A stretch of 64,000 nt of DNA from Ornithinimicrobium sediminis (GCF_021272345.1 NZ_JAJSDQ010000001.1:868001-932000); one strand, 5' to 3'; positions 43,696 to 53,493 are shown, counted from the stretch's first letter. Numbers and translations are program-made. The notes: generated from the letters alone by a model not told the origin.

Positions 43696-45047
43696 GGGCC
43701 GACCGTAGCCCAGAGCGAGGACACCGCCTGGGCCAGCAGGTGGCCGACGTCACCGAGGGTGTGCCGGCCCTCGCTGACGACCGTGCGCCCGTCGACCACG
43801 ACGGTGTCGACGTCGGCGGCCGTCGCCGAGAGCAGCACCTGAGCGGGGTCGCTGCCGGCGGTGCGCACCGTGTCGAGGCGCACCGCGACGAGGTCGGCGC
43901 GCGCTCCGACGGCGAGCCTCCCGGCGTCCGGCCAGCCGATGGTGTCGTGCGCGGTCGCCGCGTCGAGCAGCTGCCCGGGGGAGAAGCGCCCCCGCTGGTG
44001 GGTCGCCAGCCGCTCGTGCATCTCCAGGGCCCGCGCCTCCTCGAGCAGGTCGACGACCGCGTGCTGGTCGGAGCCCAGCGACAGCCGCGCCCCGGCGTCC
44101 AGCAGCGCCCGTGCCGGGCCGATGCCGTCGGCGAGGTCGCGCTCCGTGGTCGGGCAGAAGCACGCGGTGACCCCGGCCGCGCCCAGCAGCGCGGTGTCGT
44201 CGTCGGTGAGGTGCGTGGCGTGCACGACGCTCAGGCCCTCCCCCAGCACGCCCTCGGCCGCGAGCAGGCCGGTCGGGGTGAGGCCGTATGCCGTGCGACA
44301 CGCCTCGTTCTCGGCCGGCTGCTCCGAGAGGTGCACGTGCAGCGGGTCGTCCCGGCGGCGGGCCTCCTGCGCCACCCGGGCGAGGGCCGCCCGGGGCACG
44401 GCCCGCACCGAGTGCAGGGCCGCCCCGGACCGCAGGTGTGCCGGGCCGCCGTCGCGGTGGTCGCGCCGGCCTGCGGTGCGGGCCACCCAGCCCTCGACGT
44501 CACCGTCGCCGAACCGGCGCTGCTCGGGTGCCAGCGGCAGGTGCCCGTCGGCCCCGAGCCCGCCGGCGAGGTAGCAGGTGTCCAGCAGGGTCAGCCGCAC
44601 CCCCGCCTCGGCGGCGGCCTGCACCAGCGCCTGCCCCATCGCGTCGGGCTCGTCGTAGGGACGGCCGTCCGGGCGGTGGTGCAGGTAGTGGAACTCCCCG
44701 ACCGCCGTCACCCCGGCGAGTGCCATCTCGGCGTAGGTCGCCCGCGCCAGGTCGAGGTAGCTGTCCGGCTCCAGGCGCCCCGCCACGGCATACATGGCCT
44801 CGCGCCACGTCCAGAAGGTGCCGCCGCCGGCGTGGGTGCGGCCGCGCAGGGCCCGGTGGAACGCGTGGCTGTGGCAGTTGGCGAGCCCGGGCAGCACGAC
44901 CCCGGGCAGCCGCTCGGCACCGCTGGCCGCAGCCTCCGTGGCCCCGACCCCGGTGCTGATGCCGGTGAGCCGGCCGGCCTCGGCCTCGAGCAGCACGTCG
45001 CGGGCCAGGCCGCCGGGCAGGTGCGCGTAGGCCGCGTGCCACCTCAT
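43692..45047 (-). CDS. hutF: Formimidoylglutamate deiminase
   Basis: 451 residues from ATG 45047, overlapping the stop of the upstream amidohydrolase gene. Amidohydrolase fold with [18 protein letters not shown] (His59, His61), [22 protein letters not shown] and [17 protein letters not shown], matching HutF. It hydrolyses N-formimino-glutamate to N-formyl-glutamate and ammonia. This means the pathway here runs through formylglutamate and needs a deformylase; no HutG-type gene is present, but the adjacent M20 amidohydrolase could fill that place. Confidence 0.9.
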   Translation of the reverse strand: MRWHAAYAHLPGGLARDVLLEAEAGRLTGISTGVGATEAAASGAERLPGVVLPGLANCHSHAFHRALRGRTHAGGGTFWTWREAMYAVAGRLEPDSYLDLARATYAEMALAGVTAVGEFHYLHHRPDGRPYDEPDAMGQALVQAAAEAGVRLTLLDTCYLAGGLGADGHLPLAPEQRRFGDGDVEGWVARTAGRRDHRDGGPAHLRSGAALHSVRAVPRAALARVAQEARRRDDPLHVHLSEQPAENEACRTAYGLTPTGLLAAEGVLGEGLSVVHATHLTDDDTALLGAAGVTACFCPTTERDLADGIGPARALLDAGARLSLGSDQHAVVDLLEEARALEMHERLATHQRGRFSPGQLLDAATAHDTIGWPDAGRLAVGARADLVAVRLDTVRTAGSDPAQVLLSATAADVDTVVVDGRTVVSEGRHTLGDVGHLLAQAVSSLWATVGP

Positions 45048-46276
45048 GCCGGCCCCTGCACCAGGTCGGCGACGCACCGGGTCAGCGCGGCCACTCCGGC
45101 GTGACAGTCAGCCCGCTCGGCGTGCTCGGCGGGGCTGTGCGAGACGCCGGTGGGGTTGCGCACGAAGAGCATGGCCGCCGGGATGCCCGCCGTGGCCAGG
45201 ATGCCGGCGTCGTGGCCGGCCCCCGTGCCGAGCACCGGGACGCTCAGCGCCGCGTCGCTGGCCAGCACAGAGCGCAGCCGGTCGCTGAGCGCGGGGTCGA
45301 AGGGGGTGGCGGGGGTCCACGACTCCTGCGTCACCGTGGCCCCGAAGTCCCCCGCCCGCTCGGTGAGCTCGGCCACGGTGGCGCGCACCGCGTCGGCGTC
45401 GGGACCACGGCTGTCGAGCCAGCCGGTGACACGGCTGGCGATCGCGTTGACCCCGCCGGGCTCGACGGCGACCTTGCCGACCGTGGCGACGCAGCCGGTG
45501 CGCGTCGCCGCGTGCCGGGCGGACAGCACGAGGTCGGCGTAGCCGAGCATCGCGTCGCGCCGGTCCTCCAGGCGGGTGGTGCCGGCGTGGTTGGCCTCAC
45601 CGGGGAAGTCGAACCGCCACCGGCCGTGCGGCCAGATGTCGCTTGCGACAGCCACCGGCACCCCGAGGTCGACCAGGCCGCGGCCCTGCTCGACGTGCAG
45701 CTCGACGAAGGCACCGACCCGGCGCAGGGTCTGCGGGTCGGGCCCGATGCCGGCGGGGTCACGCCCGGCCGCGCGCAGCGCCTCGGCCATGCTCACGCCG
45801 TCCTCGTCGGTCAGGCCGAGCGCGCGCTCGGGGGACATCGCGCCGGTGACCACGCGGGAGCCGGCACAGGCCACGCCGAACCGCGCGCCCTCCTCGTCCA
45901 CGAAGCTCACGACGGCCAGGGGCCTCGCCGGGGTGACGCCCTGCTCGCGCAGCGCGTCGACGACCGCCAGCGCGGAGACCACACCCAACGGGCCGTCATA
46001 CGCCCCGCCGTCGGGCACGGAGTCCAGGTGGGAGCCGATGGCCACGCCGCTGCTGCCGGCGGCCAGCGCGGCGTCGGGGTCGCCCCACCACGCCCACTGG
46101 TTGCCCATCCGGTCCTCGGTGAGGTCCAGGCCCCGGCGCGCGCACTCCCCCGCGAACCACTCGCGCAGCTGCCGGTCCTCGGGCGTCCAGGCGAACCGGC
46201 GGTAGCCGCCCGAGGGCCCCCGCCCGATCTCCGCGAGCTCGGCCCACATGGCGTCGAACGTCTCGACCACACTCAT
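45044..46276 (-). CDS. M20-family amidohydrolase (AllC-like), hut operon
   Basis: 410 residues, peptidase M20 fold with two metals: GSHLDSVPDGGAYDGPLGVV (His83, Asp94), FVDEEGARFG (Glu128, Glu129), ELHVEQGRGL and a late GAGHDAGILA / GVSHSPAEHA histidine. Sequence style matches allantoate amidohydrolase / N-carbamoyl-amino-acid hydrolase. No other purine or allantoin gene is nearby; it leads the operon with hutF and hutI and is coupled to hutF by ATGA. A role as N-formylglutamate deformylase replacing HutG is proposed (inference). A hut-type palindrome lies 70 bp upstream. Confidence 0.82.
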   Translation of the reverse strand: MSVVETFDAMWAELAEIGRGPSGGYRRFAWTPEDRQLREWFAGECARRGLDLTEDRMGNQWAWWGDPDAALAAGSSGVAIGSHLDSVPDGGAYDGPLGVVSALAVVDALREQGVTPARPLAVVSFVDEEGARFGVACAGSRVVTGAMSPERALGLTDEDGVSMAEALRAAGRDPAGIGPDPQTLRRVGAFVELHVEQGRGLVDLGVPVAVASDIWPHGRWRFDFPGEANHAGTTRLEDRRDAMLGYADLVLSARHAATRTGCVATVGKVAVEPGGVNAIASRVTGWLDSRGPDADAVRATVAELTERAGDFGATVTQESWTPATPFDPALSDRLRSVLASDAALSVPVLGTGAGHDAGILATAGIPAAMLFVRNPTGVSHSPAEHAERADCHAGVAALTRCVADLVQGPA

Positions 46277-46345
46277 CCGCTGTCCTCTCGACGTGGCCAG
46301 TCTGCCGCTCCAGGGGCACCGAAGGGCGGGTCACCCGGACAGCAC

Positions 46346-46363
46346 TGTCCCAGGTATGAGACA
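46346..46363. promoter_or_regulatory. hut operator copy 1, upstream of allC-like-hutF-hutI
   Basis: TGTCCCAGGTATGAGACA, an imperfect inverted repeat (TGTCCC / GAGACA, 6-bp spacer) 70 bp before the first gene. It matches the site upstream of hutH at 16 of 18 positions in the same orientation, so one regulator probably controls both hut units. Confidence 0.65.
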
Positions 46364-46480
46364 CACGCGGGCGAGGCTGTCGCCCCCGAGCGTCGAACGG
46401 TGCTGGCGCAGCGCACGGGACGAGGCGTAGCGTCGAGAGACATCCTTCGGGCCGGGACGAGCATGGTGAAGGAGGCTGCC

Positions 46481-47041
46481 GTGGCCGACGTCGCTGACAA
46501 CCTGTACCTGCGTGCCGTGGGTCGCATCGAGCAAGCCGAGGCACTCGACCCGATGGTGGACCGGGCAGCCCCGCTCGCGGGACGGTTGGTGGCGCTGGAG
46601 CCGGTGCGACGGTTCATGGACGGCGACACCACCGGCGTGCCCGCGCACACGATCGCCACCGACGTGCCCTTCGGAGCCTGGTTCATGGCGCAGTTCCTCG
46701 ACCTCTACGACGACGAGCCCTCCCGGGTCGCCGCACGGCGTCTGGTCGGCCTCGGCATCGTGAGCGCCCTGCCGACCGGGCTCACCGGCTGGGGTCGGTG
46801 GAACGCCAAGCCCCGCGAGCTGCGCCGCGTGGGAGTGGTGCATGCCGCCGCCAACGCGGTCGCGACCGGCATCTACGTCGCGTCGTGGACAGCCTGGACC
46901 CGGGGGCACCAGCGTGCCGGAGTCAACCTGGCACGGCTGGGCAGTGTCGCGCTCATCGCCGGCGGTTTCCTGGGTGGGCACCTGGGACGGGCGGCCGAGG
47001 GTGGCACCACTCCGGTCGCGTCCGAGGCCCAGGCAGGCTGA
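46481..47041 (+). CDS. DUF2231-like membrane protein
   Basis: 186 residues from GTG 46481, placed six bases after AAGGAGG; an upstream ATG at 46463 lacks such a site. Four hydrophobic helices in the last 120 residues. HTIATDVPFGAWFMAQFLDL, LVGLGIVSALPTGLTGWGRW and RRVGVVHAAANAVATGIYV follow the DUF2231 pattern (helix, small-residue turn, His in third helix). DUF2231 proteins may bind haem or electron carriers; function unproven. The N-terminal 70 residues are soluble. Divergent from the hut operon. Confidence 0.7.
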   Translation: MADVADNLYLRAVGRIEQAEALDPMVDRAAPLAGRLVALEPVRRFMDGDTTGVPAHTIATDVPFGAWFMAQFLDLYDDEPSRVAARRLVGLGIVSALPTGLTGWGRWNAKPRELRRVGVVHAAANAVATGIYVASWTAWTRGHQRAGVNLARLGSVALIAGGFLGGHLGRAAEGGTTPVASEAQAG

Positions 47042-47066
47042 CGGGTCACTGCCCTACGGTGGGGCC

Positions 47067-47540
47067 ATGAGCGAGCAGCGTGCCCTGGAGGCGGTCGAGG
47101 CAGCCGGGCTGGAGCACACGGTGACCCGGCACGGCCGGGTGTCCAGCCTCGCCGAGGCGGCCGCCGCCCGGGGGATCGAGCCGCGTGACCTGGTCAAGAC
47201 GATCGTGGTGCGCCGGGGCGACGACGACTTCGTCTTCGTGCTGGTGCCCGGAGACCGCGAGATCGCCTGGCCCAAGCTGCGTGCGCTCCTGCACGTCAAC
47301 CGCCTGTCGATGCCCGACGCAGCGACGGCCAAGGAGGCGACGGGCTACGAACGCGGCACCATCACCCCCTTCGGCTCCGAGCGCGCCTGGCCCGTCGTGG
47401 CCGACGAGACCCTGGCCGGCGACCCCGAGCGCCGGATCTCCCTGGGCGCCGGTGCCCATGGCGTCGCCGTGACCGTGCGGGCGGACGAGGTCATCCGGGT
47501 GCTCGACGCCGACATCGCCGACGTCACCGACCCCGCCTGA
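47067..47540 (+). CDS. YbaK/EbsC-family (Cys-tRNA-Pro / aminoacyl-tRNA editing-like) protein
   Basis: 157 residues. YbaK domain with ARGIEPRDLVKTIVVRRGDD (conserved Lys in LVKT), FVLVPGDREIAWPKLR, TGYERGTITPFGSE (Gly-x-x-x-Gly, Pro-Phe-Gly) and GAGAHGVAVTVRADEVI. Family members remove wrong amino acids from tRNA. Follows the DUF2231 gene by 25 bp. Length and motif set are normal. Which aminoacyl-tRNA is cleared cannot be said. Confidence 0.85.
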   Translation: MSEQRALEAVEAAGLEHTVTRHGRVSSLAEAAAARGIEPRDLVKTIVVRRGDDDFVFVLVPGDREIAWPKLRALLHVNRLSMPDAATAKEATGYERGTITPFGSERAWPVVADETLAGDPERRISLGAGAHGVAVTVRADEVIRVLDADIADVTDPA

Positions 47541-47543
47541 CGC

Positions 47544-47600
47544 GTTGCCAGGGAGACTGCACCCCCACCACCCGCGTTGCCAGGCAGACTGCACCTCACC
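47544..47600. repeat. Second site of the 32-bp repeat family
   Basis: Two units begin at 47544 and 47576, again 32 bp apart, each with GTTGCCAGG.AGACTGCACC. They fill the gap between the YbaK-like gene and convergent dinB, overlapping the dinB 3' end by a few bases. Same element as at 23462-23589. Confidence 0.85.
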
Positions 47601-48675
47601 AGCCGCTGCGCGTCGGCGTGTGCCCCGTCCGGGCCTCCTCCGGCATCGTCATCTCGGCCCGCACGCCGAGCAGCCGGACCGGCCGCTCCGGCTCGATCCG
47701 CCCGGCCAGCTCCAGCGCAGCCGACATCACCACGTCCGGGTCATGGGTCGGCGGGATCTTGTGACCGAAGGTGGTCGTGACGAACGGCGCGTAGCGCACC
47801 TTGAGCGTCACCCGCACGACCGGCCGACCCTCGGCGGCGACGTCCTGCAGCACGGACAGGGTCAGCTCGCGCACGGCCTCCAGGACCTGCCCGGGCTCGG
47901 TGAGGTCCTGCTGGTATGTCGTCTCGCGGCTGTGCCCGCGGGCGACCCACGGGGTGTCGTCCACCTGGCTCGCGCCCTCACCCCGGCCGAGCAGGCAGTA
48001 CCACTCACCCATGCGGGGGCCGAACTCGCCCGTCAGCATGTCGAGGTCGGCGGCAGCCAGCTCGGCCACCGTGCTGATGCCGTGTTCGGCCAGCCGCCGC
48101 GACACCTTGGTGCCCACACCCCACAGGTCGACCGTCGGCCGACCACCCATCACCTCGAGCCAGGTCGCCTCGGTGAGCCGGAACACCCCGCGCGGCTTGC
48201 CGAAGCCCGTCGCGACCTTGGCCCGCACCAGGGTGTCACCGATGCCGACCGTGCAGTGCAGCCGGGTGCGAGCCAGCACCGCCTGCTGCAGCGCCACGGC
48301 ATACGCCTCGGGGTCGGCGACCCGGACGCCGACGAACGCCTCGTCCCACCCGAGCACCTGCACCGTGGCCCCCGGCAGGTCCCGCAAGGTGCCCATGACC
48401 TCGGCGGACGCGGCGTCGTAGGCCTCCTTGTCCACCGGGAGCAGCACCGCCTCGGGTGCCTTGCGGGCGGCGATGCGCAGGGGCATACCGGAGCCGACGC
48501 CCAGCGCCCGGGCCTCGTAGGACGCCGTCGAGACCACCGCGCGCTCGCTCGGGTCGCCCCGGCCGCCGACGATGACCTGCCGGCCGGCGAGCTCGGGCCG
48601 CCGCAGCACCTCGACCGCCGCGACGAACTGGTCGAGGTCGACGTGCAGCACCCAGGGCCGCTCCGGCTCACCCAC
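47596..48675 (-). CDS. dinB: DNA polymerase IV (Y family)
   Basis: 359 residues from GTG 48675. Catalytic metal ligands are present: Asp13 in HVDLDQFVAAVE and Asp111-Glu112 in LGWDEAF (usually S-x-DE; here Gly-Trp-Asp-Glu). SYEARALGVGSGMPLRIA, VGIGDTLVRAKVATGFGKP and the helix-hairpin-helix LWGVGTKVSRRLAEHGI follow, then the little-finger domain. Performs error-prone synthesis past lesions. No beta-clamp peptide is obvious at the C-terminus. Upstream extension to 48822 crosses a hairpin and is not used. It lies between hut units without evident functional link. Confidence 0.88.
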   Translation of the reverse strand: MGEPERPWVLHVDLDQFVAAVEVLRRPELAGRQVIVGGRGDPSERAVVSTASYEARALGVGSGMPLRIAARKAPEAVLLPVDKEAYDAASAEVMGTLRDLPGATVQVLGWDEAFVGVRVADPEAYAVALQQAVLARTRLHCTVGIGDTLVRAKVATGFGKPRGVFRLTEATWLEVMGGRPTVDLWGVGTKVSRRLAEHGISTVAELAAADLDMLTGEFGPRMGEWYCLLGRGEGASQVDDTPWVARGHSRETTYQQDLTEPGQVLEAVRELTLSVLQDVAAEGRPVVRVTLKVRYAPFVTTTFGHKIPPTHDPDVVMSAALELAGRIEPERPVRLLGVRAEMTMPEEARTGHTPTRSGW

Positions 48676-48722
48676 CTGCCCAGTGTGCCCGAGCCCCCAT
48701 GCACCGGCCCTCGCCCGACTGC

Positions 48723-48762
48723 GGTGTGCAGAAGTGGCTCCCGGTGACCCCTTCTGCACACC
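48723..48762. terminator. Hairpin after hutU
   Basis: Perfect 12-bp arms GGTGTGCAGAAG (48723-48734) and CTTCTGCACACC (48751-48762) with further G:C pairing inside, located just past the hutU stop in the direction of transcription and before the dinB start. Confidence 0.7.
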
Positions 48763-48790
48763 CCAAGGACACGCGTGAGGAGGACCGGCG

Positions 48791-50446
48791 TCAGCCCTCG
48801 CGCATCGGCACCCGCACACCACGCTCGGCGGCGACCCCGTCGGCGCGCTCGTAGCCGGCGTCGCAGTGCCGGACGACGCCCATGCCGGGGTCGTTCGTCA
48901 GCACCCGCTCGAGCTTCTGCCGGGCCAGGTCGGTGCCGTCGGCGACGGACACCTGACCGGCGTGCAGCGAGCGGCCGATGCCGACGCCGCCGCCGTGGTG
49001 GATCGACACCCACGAGGCCCCCGATGCCGTGTTGACCAGGGCGTTGAGCAGCGGCCAGTCGGCGATGGCGTCGGAGCCGTCGGCCATCGCCTCGGTCTCC
49101 CGGTAGGGGCTGGCGACCGACCCGCAGTCGAGGTGGTCGCGGCCGATGACGATCGGGGCCTCGACCTCGCCGGAGGCGACCATGTCGTTGAACCTCAGGC
49201 CCGCCCTGTCCCGCTCGCCGTAGCCCAGCCAGCAGATGCGGGCGGGCAGGCCCTCGAAGGCCACGCGGTCCTGCGCACCCCGCAGCCACTTCTGCAGGTG
49301 GTCGTTGTCCGGGAAGAGGTCCATCACGGCGCGGTCGGTGGCGGCGATGTCCTTCGGGTTGCCCGACAGCGCGGCCCAGCGGAACGGGCCCTTGCCCTCG
49401 CAGAACAGCGGCCGGATGTAGGCGGGCACGAAGCCGGGGAAGTCGAAGGCCCGGTCGAAGCCGCCCTGGCGCGCCTCGTCGCGGATCGAGTTGCCGTAGT
49501 CGAACACCTCGGCGCCGCCGTCCAGGAAGCCGACCATGGCCTCGACGTGCCGGGCCATGGACTCCTGCGCGCGCTCGGTGAACTCCTCGGGCTTCTTCTC
49601 CGCATACTCCGCCCAGTCCTCCAGCGCGACCCCGACGGGCAGGTAGGACAGCGGGTCGTGCGCCGAGGTCTGGTCGGTGACGATGTCGATGTCGACCCCG
49701 CGGCGCAGCAGCTCGGGGAACACCTCGGCGGCGTTGCCGACGACACCGACCGACACCGCCTCGTGCGCGGCTTTGGCGGCGAGCACCCGCTCCACCGCGG
49801 CGTCCAGCGAGCCGGCCACCTCGTCGAGGTAGCGCGAGTGCACCCGGCGGCGCAGCCGTGCCTCGTCGACGTCGACGATGAGGCAGGTCCCGCCGTTGAG
49901 CGTCACCGCCAGCGGCTGGGCCCCGCCCATGCCACCACAGCCCCCGGTGAGGGTCAGCGTGCCGGCGAGCGTCCCGGCATACCGCTTGGCGGCCACCGCG
50001 GCGAAGGTCTCGTAGGTGCCCTGCAGGATGCCCTGGGTGCCGATGTAGATCCACGACCCGGCGGTCATCTGGCCGTACATCGTCAGGCCGAGGTGCTCCA
50101 GGCGCCGGAACTCCGGCCAGGTCGCCCAGTCGCCGACCAGGTTGGAGTTGGCGATGAGCACCCGCGGCGCCCACTCGTGGGTGCGCATGACACCGACCGG
50201 CCGCCCCGACTGCACCAGCATGGTCTCGTCCTCGCGCAGGTCGGTGAGGGTGCGCACCATGGCGTCGAAGCTGCGCCAGTCGCGCGCGGCCCGGCCGGTG
50301 CCGCCGTAGACGACGAGGTCGTCGGGGCGCTCGGCGACCTCGGGGTCGAGGTTGTTCATCAGCATCCGCAGCGGCGCCTCGGTGGCCCAGGACCGGGCGG
50401 TGAGGGTGGTGCCGCGGGGGGCACGGACGGGGCGGGCGCCTTCCAT
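48791..50446 (-). CDS. hutU: Urocanate hydratase
   Basis: 551 residues, normal length. NAD-binding [17 protein letters not shown]-terminal [62 protein letters not shown] and the C-terminal [15 protein letters not shown] loop are all typical. It hydrates urocanate to imidazolonepropionate with tightly bound NAD+. Second gene of hutHU (about 60 bp after hutH) and probably read from the hutH promoter. Confidence 0.95.
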   Translation of the reverse strand: MEGARPVRAPRGTTLTARSWATEAPLRMLMNNLDPEVAERPDDLVVYGGTGRAARDWRSFDAMVRTLTDLREDETMLVQSGRPVGVMRTHEWAPRVLIANSNLVGDWATWPEFRRLEHLGLTMYGQMTAGSWIYIGTQGILQGTYETFAAVAAKRYAGTLAGTLTLTGGCGGMGGAQPLAVTLNGGTCLIVDVDEARLRRRVHSRYLDEVAGSLDAAVERVLAAKAAHEAVSVGVVGNAAEVFPELLRRGVDIDIVTDQTSAHDPLSYLPVGVALEDWAEYAEKKPEEFTERAQESMARHVEAMVGFLDGGAEVFDYGNSIRDEARQGGFDRAFDFPGFVPAYIRPLFCEGKGPFRWAALSGNPKDIAATDRAVMDLFPDNDHLQKWLRGAQDRVAFEGLPARICWLGYGERDRAGLRFNDMVASGEVEAPIVIGRDHLDCGSVASPYRETEAMADGSDAIADWPLLNALVNTASGASWVSIHHGGGVGIGRSLHAGQVSVADGTDLARQKLERVLTNDPGMGVVRHCDAGYERADGVAAERGVRVPMREG

Positions 50447-50508
50447 GACGATCTCCTTGCTGTATGCCGTGCGCTCGGGCGACGGGGTCGGGCTGCGGTC
50501 GGGTGGGG

Positions 50509-52083
50509 TCAGGTGAGCGGGCCGGTGGCCTGCTCGGCGGCACGGCGGACCGCGCCGGAGGCGACGAGGTCGACGGCCGTGCTGATCTCGGGTGACAGGT
50601 GCCGGTCGGGCCCGGGCCCGGCGATGCCGGCGCTGCGCAGGGCGCTGACGACCGCGGTGGTCGCCGGGGCCGGCGTCAGGGGCGCCCGCAGGTCGAGGGC
50701 CCGCGCGGCGGTGAGCACCTCGACGGCGAGCACCCGGGTGAGCCCGTCGAGGGCGCGGCGCAGCTTGCGGGCGGCCGACCAGCCCATCGACACGTGGTCC
50801 TCCTGCATCGCCGAGGAGGGGATGGAGTCGACGCTGGCCGGGGCGGCGAGCCGCTTGAGCTCGGAGACGATGCCGGCCTGGGTGTACTGCGCGATCATGT
50901 GCCCGGAGTCGACACCGGGGTCGTCGGCGAGGAAGGGCGGCAGCCCGTGGCTGCGGGCCACGTCCAGGAAGCGGTCGGTGCGCCGCTCGGAGATGCTGGC
51001 CAGGTCGGCGACGACGATGGCCAGGAAGTCGAGCACGTATCCCACCGGGGCGCCGTGGAAGTTGCCGTTGGACTCCACCCGGCCGTCGGGCGTGACCACC
51101 GGGTTGTCGACCGCCGAGGCCAGCTCACGGCCGGCGACGGTGCGGGCGTGCTCGACGGTGTCCCGGGCGGCGCCGTGCACCTGGGGGCTGCAGCGCAGCG
51201 AGTAGGCGTCCTGCACCCGGGTGCAGTCGTCGGTGCGGTGGCTCTCCCGGATGGGGCTGCCGGCCATCATGGCCCGCAGGTTGGCCGCCGAGAGGCGCTG
51301 GCCCGGGTGCGGCCGCAGCGCCTGCAGGTCGTCGGCGAAGACGTCGTCGGTGCCCAGCTGGCCCTCGACGCTCATCGCCGCCGCGATGTCGGCGGTGACG
51401 AGCAGCCGGTCGAGGTCGTGCAGCGCCAGCAGCAGCTGTCCGAGCATGCCGTCGGTGCCGTTGATGAGGGCCAGCCCCTCCTTGTCGGCCAGCTCGACGG
51501 GGGTGATGCCGGCCTGCGCCAGGGCGTCGGCGGCCTCGCGGAGCACGCCGTCGGCGTCGCGCACCTGCCCCTCCCCCGTCACCGCCAGCGCGCAGTGGGC
51601 CAGCGGCGCGAGGTCGCCGGAGCACCCGAGGGAGCCGTACTCGTGCACCACCGGCGTGATGCCGGCGGTGAGCAGCGCGGCATACGCCTGGGCCGTCTCG
51701 ACCCGCACCCCGGTGCGACCGGTGGCCAGGGTCGACAGGCGCAGCAGCATGGTGGCCCGCACGACCTCCCGCTCGACCTCGGGGCCGGAGCCGGCGGCGT
51801 GCGAGCGCACCAGGCTGCGCTGCAGCTGGGCGCGCCGGCCGACCGGGATGTGCGTGGTGGCCAGCGCCCCGAAGCCGGTGGAGATGCCGTAGTGCGGCTG
51901 CGGGTCGTCGGCCAGCCGCTCGATGACCTCCCGGCTGGCAGCGACCGCCGAGAGCGCCTCGTCGGCGATGTCGACCCCGGCACCGTGCCGGGCGACGGCC
52001 ATGACGCCCTCGAGGCTGAGAGGGCCGACGCCGACCGTGACGACGGCGGTGCTGTGCGGGGCAACGATGCTCATGTCCTCCAT
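50509..52083 (-). CDS. hutH: Histidine ammonia-lyase
   Basis: 524 residues. MIO-forming triad is Cys154-Ser155-Gly156 in [14 protein letters not shown], rather than the textbook Ala-Ser-Gly; both are known to cyclise in this family as far as I recall. Catalytic Tyr65 in HYGISTGFG, plus [15 protein letters not shown] and [15 protein letters not shown], complete the active site. Converts histidine to urocanate and ammonia. An alternative start at MSIVAPH (three codons in) is possible. A hut-type palindrome lies 46 bp upstream. Confidence 0.95.
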   Translation of the reverse strand: MEDMSIVAPHSTAVVTVGVGPLSLEGVMAVARHGAGVDIADEALSAVAASREVIERLADDPQPHYGISTGFGALATTHIPVGRRAQLQRSLVRSHAAGSGPEVEREVVRATMLLRLSTLATGRTGVRVETAQAYAALLTAGITPVVHEYGSLGCSGDLAPLAHCALAVTGEGQVRDADGVLREAADALAQAGITPVELADKEGLALINGTDGMLGQLLLALHDLDRLLVTADIAAAMSVEGQLGTDDVFADDLQALRPHPGQRLSAANLRAMMAGSPIRESHRTDDCTRVQDAYSLRCSPQVHGAARDTVEHARTVAGRELASAVDNPVVTPDGRVESNGNFHGAPVGYVLDFLAIVVADLASISERRTDRFLDVARSHGLPPFLADDPGVDSGHMIAQYTQAGIVSELKRLAAPASVDSIPSSAMQEDHVSMGWSAARKLRRALDGLTRVLAVEVLTAARALDLRAPLTPAPATTAVVSALRSAGIAGPGPDRHLSPEISTAVDLVASGAVRRAAEQATGPLT

Positions 52084-52128
52084 TGCACCGCCGGGCGGGC
52101 CTGCACGGGGTGCCGCACGGACGTGTTG

Positions 52129-52146
52129 TGTCCCAGATACGAGACA
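52129..52146. promoter_or_regulatory. hut operator copy 2, upstream of hutHU
   Basis: TGTCCCAGATACGAGACA, matching the site before allC-hutF-hutI at 16 of 18 bases and in the same orientation. It lies 46 bp before the hutH start, a position fitting repression or activation. Confidence 0.65.
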
Positions 52147-52174
52147 TCCGGTCCCACCTCCTTGTCGCGATCAG

Positions 52175-52191
52175 ATGTTAGTGACTAACAT
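52175..52191. promoter_or_regulatory. Perfect palindrome, probable TetR operator
   Basis: ATGTTAGT-G-ACTAACAT, a perfect 17-bp inverted repeat seven bases before the TetR start codon. The TTAGTNACTAA core is a common TetR-family site; autoregulation of the TetR-ABC exporter unit is likely. Confidence 0.7.
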
Positions 52192-52198
52192 TGGAGCC

Positions 52199-52771
52199 GT
52201 GGGACGAGCCGAGCACACCCGGGCAGCGCTGCAGTCCGCCGCGCTCGACCTCTGCGAGCGCCAGGGGTATGACGCCACGACCGTCGAGCAGATCGCCGCC
52301 ACCGCCGGGGTGACACAGATGACCTTCTTCCGCCACTTCCCCACGAAGGCCGCGGTGCTGATGGAGGACCCCTACGACCCCTTCATCGGTGAGCTCGTCG
52401 CCGCCCAGCCGGCAGACCTGCCGGCCCTCGACCGCGCCTGCGGTGGGGTGGCCGCCGCCTGGGCCCTGCTGCCGGCCCCCGACCGCGACGACACCTGGCG
52501 GCGGGTCCGCCTGGTCGCCGGCAGCACCACCCTGCGCGCCCACATGTGGGAGAACACCGAGCAGACCCAGCACGTGGTCGCCCAGGCGCTGACCCGCGCA
52601 GGCGCCTCCGCCTACGAGGCACAGGTGGCGGCCGGGGCCTGCATGGGTGCGCTGATGGCTGCCCTCCTGGAGTGGGGACGGCGTGACGACGTCGGCCTGG
52701 ACACCCTCGTCACCGGTGCCCTCGCCCAGGTCAGCCCGCGGCTGGGCGCTGCGACCCAGGTGGCTCCGTGA
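52199..52771 (+). CDS. TetR-family repressor of ABC exporter
   Basis: 190 residues from GTG 52199. N-terminal HTH is standard: AALDLCERQGYDATTVEQIA, ATAGVTQMTFFRHFPTKAAV. The C-terminal ligand domain is helical with no recognised ligand. Its stop overlaps the GTG of the ATPase gene, so all three genes are coupled. The operator just upstream indicates autoregulation. It is divergent from hutH but the ABC exporter, not hut, is its probable target. Confidence 0.88.
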   Translation: MGRAEHTRAALQSAALDLCERQGYDATTVEQIAATAGVTQMTFFRHFPTKAAVLMEDPYDPFIGELVAAQPADLPALDRACGGVAAAWALLPAPDRDDTWRRVRLVAGSTTLRAHMWENTEQTQHVVAQALTRAGASAYEAQVAAGACMGALMAALLEWGRRDDVGLDTLVTGALAQVSPRLGAATQVAP

Positions 52772-53493
52772 CCACCCCGGCCCTCGAGCTCGCGGGGGTC
52801 CTCAAGCGCTACGCCGACCTCACCGCCCTGGCCGGGGTCGACCTGAGGGTGCAGCCGGGCGAGGTCCACGCGCTCGTGGGTCTCAACGGCGCGGGCAAGT
52901 CGACGCTCATGCGGGTGCTGCTCGGGATGACCCGGCCGAGCGCGGGCGTGGCACGGGTGCGCGGCACCGCCGTCCCCGCGATGCGCCCGGAGGGCTGGCG
53001 CGGCGTCGGGCACCTGGTCGAGAGCCCGCTGGCCTACCCCGAGCTCAGCGTCGCCGACAACCTGCGCATCGCCGGCCTGCTCGCGGGCCTCGACCGACCC
53101 GCGGCCCGGGCCGCCGCAGCACGCGTCGCCGAGGAGCTCGCGCTCACCCCGTGGTGGCGTCGGCGGGCACGCACCCTGTCGCTGGGCAACCGGCAGCGGC
53201 TCGGGCTCGGCGGCGCGCTGCTGGCCGACCCGGACGTGCTGGTGCTGGACGAGCCGACCAACGGGCTCGACCCGGCGGGGGTGGTGCTGGTGCGCCGCGC
53301 CGTCCTGGCCCGCGCGGCGCAGGGGGCGTCGGTGCTGGTCTCCAGCCACCACCTCGACGAGGTCGCCCGCATCGCCACCCGCATCAGCCTCATCAACGGA
53401 GGCCGCATCATCGGCAGCCTGGACCCCGGCGGCACCGACATCGAGCGCCGCTTCTTCGAGCAGGTGTATGCCGACGTGGAGGCCGCGCGATGA
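52768..53493 (+). CDS. ABC exporter ATP-binding protein
   Basis: 241 residues. Walker A VGLNGAGKSTL (about 38-48), signature LSLGNRQRLGLG, Walker B VLVLDEPTNGLDPAGV and H-loop VSSHHLDEVARI are intact; class is the DrrA/BcrA-type export ATPase. GTG start overlaps TetR stop; ATGA overlap with the permease. Works with the next gene's membrane protein to export a hydrophobic or antibiotic-like substrate, which is unknown. Confidence 0.9.
   Translation: MTTPALELAGVLKRYADLTALAGVDLRVQPGEVHALVGLNGAGKSTLMRVLLGMTRPSAGVARVRGTAVPAMRPEGWRGVGHLVESPLAYPELSVADNLRIAGLLAGLDRPAARAAAARVAEELALTPWWRRRARTLSLGNRQRLGLGGALLADPDVLVLDEPTNGLDPAGVVLVRRAVLARAAQGASVLVSSHHLDEVARIATRISLINGGRIIGSLDPGGTDIERRFFEQVYADVEAAR

Noticed and set aside
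45101-46480. Long plus-strand open frame opposite the M20 amidohydrolase
   Set aside because: It is an antisense open frame from GC-rich codon bias; only its 3' part from 46481 has a ribosome site and a recognisable DUF2231 pattern.
49324-49746. 140-codon open frame inside hutU
   Set aside because: Same-strand shifted frame with arginine/serine-rich composition; shadow of hutU.
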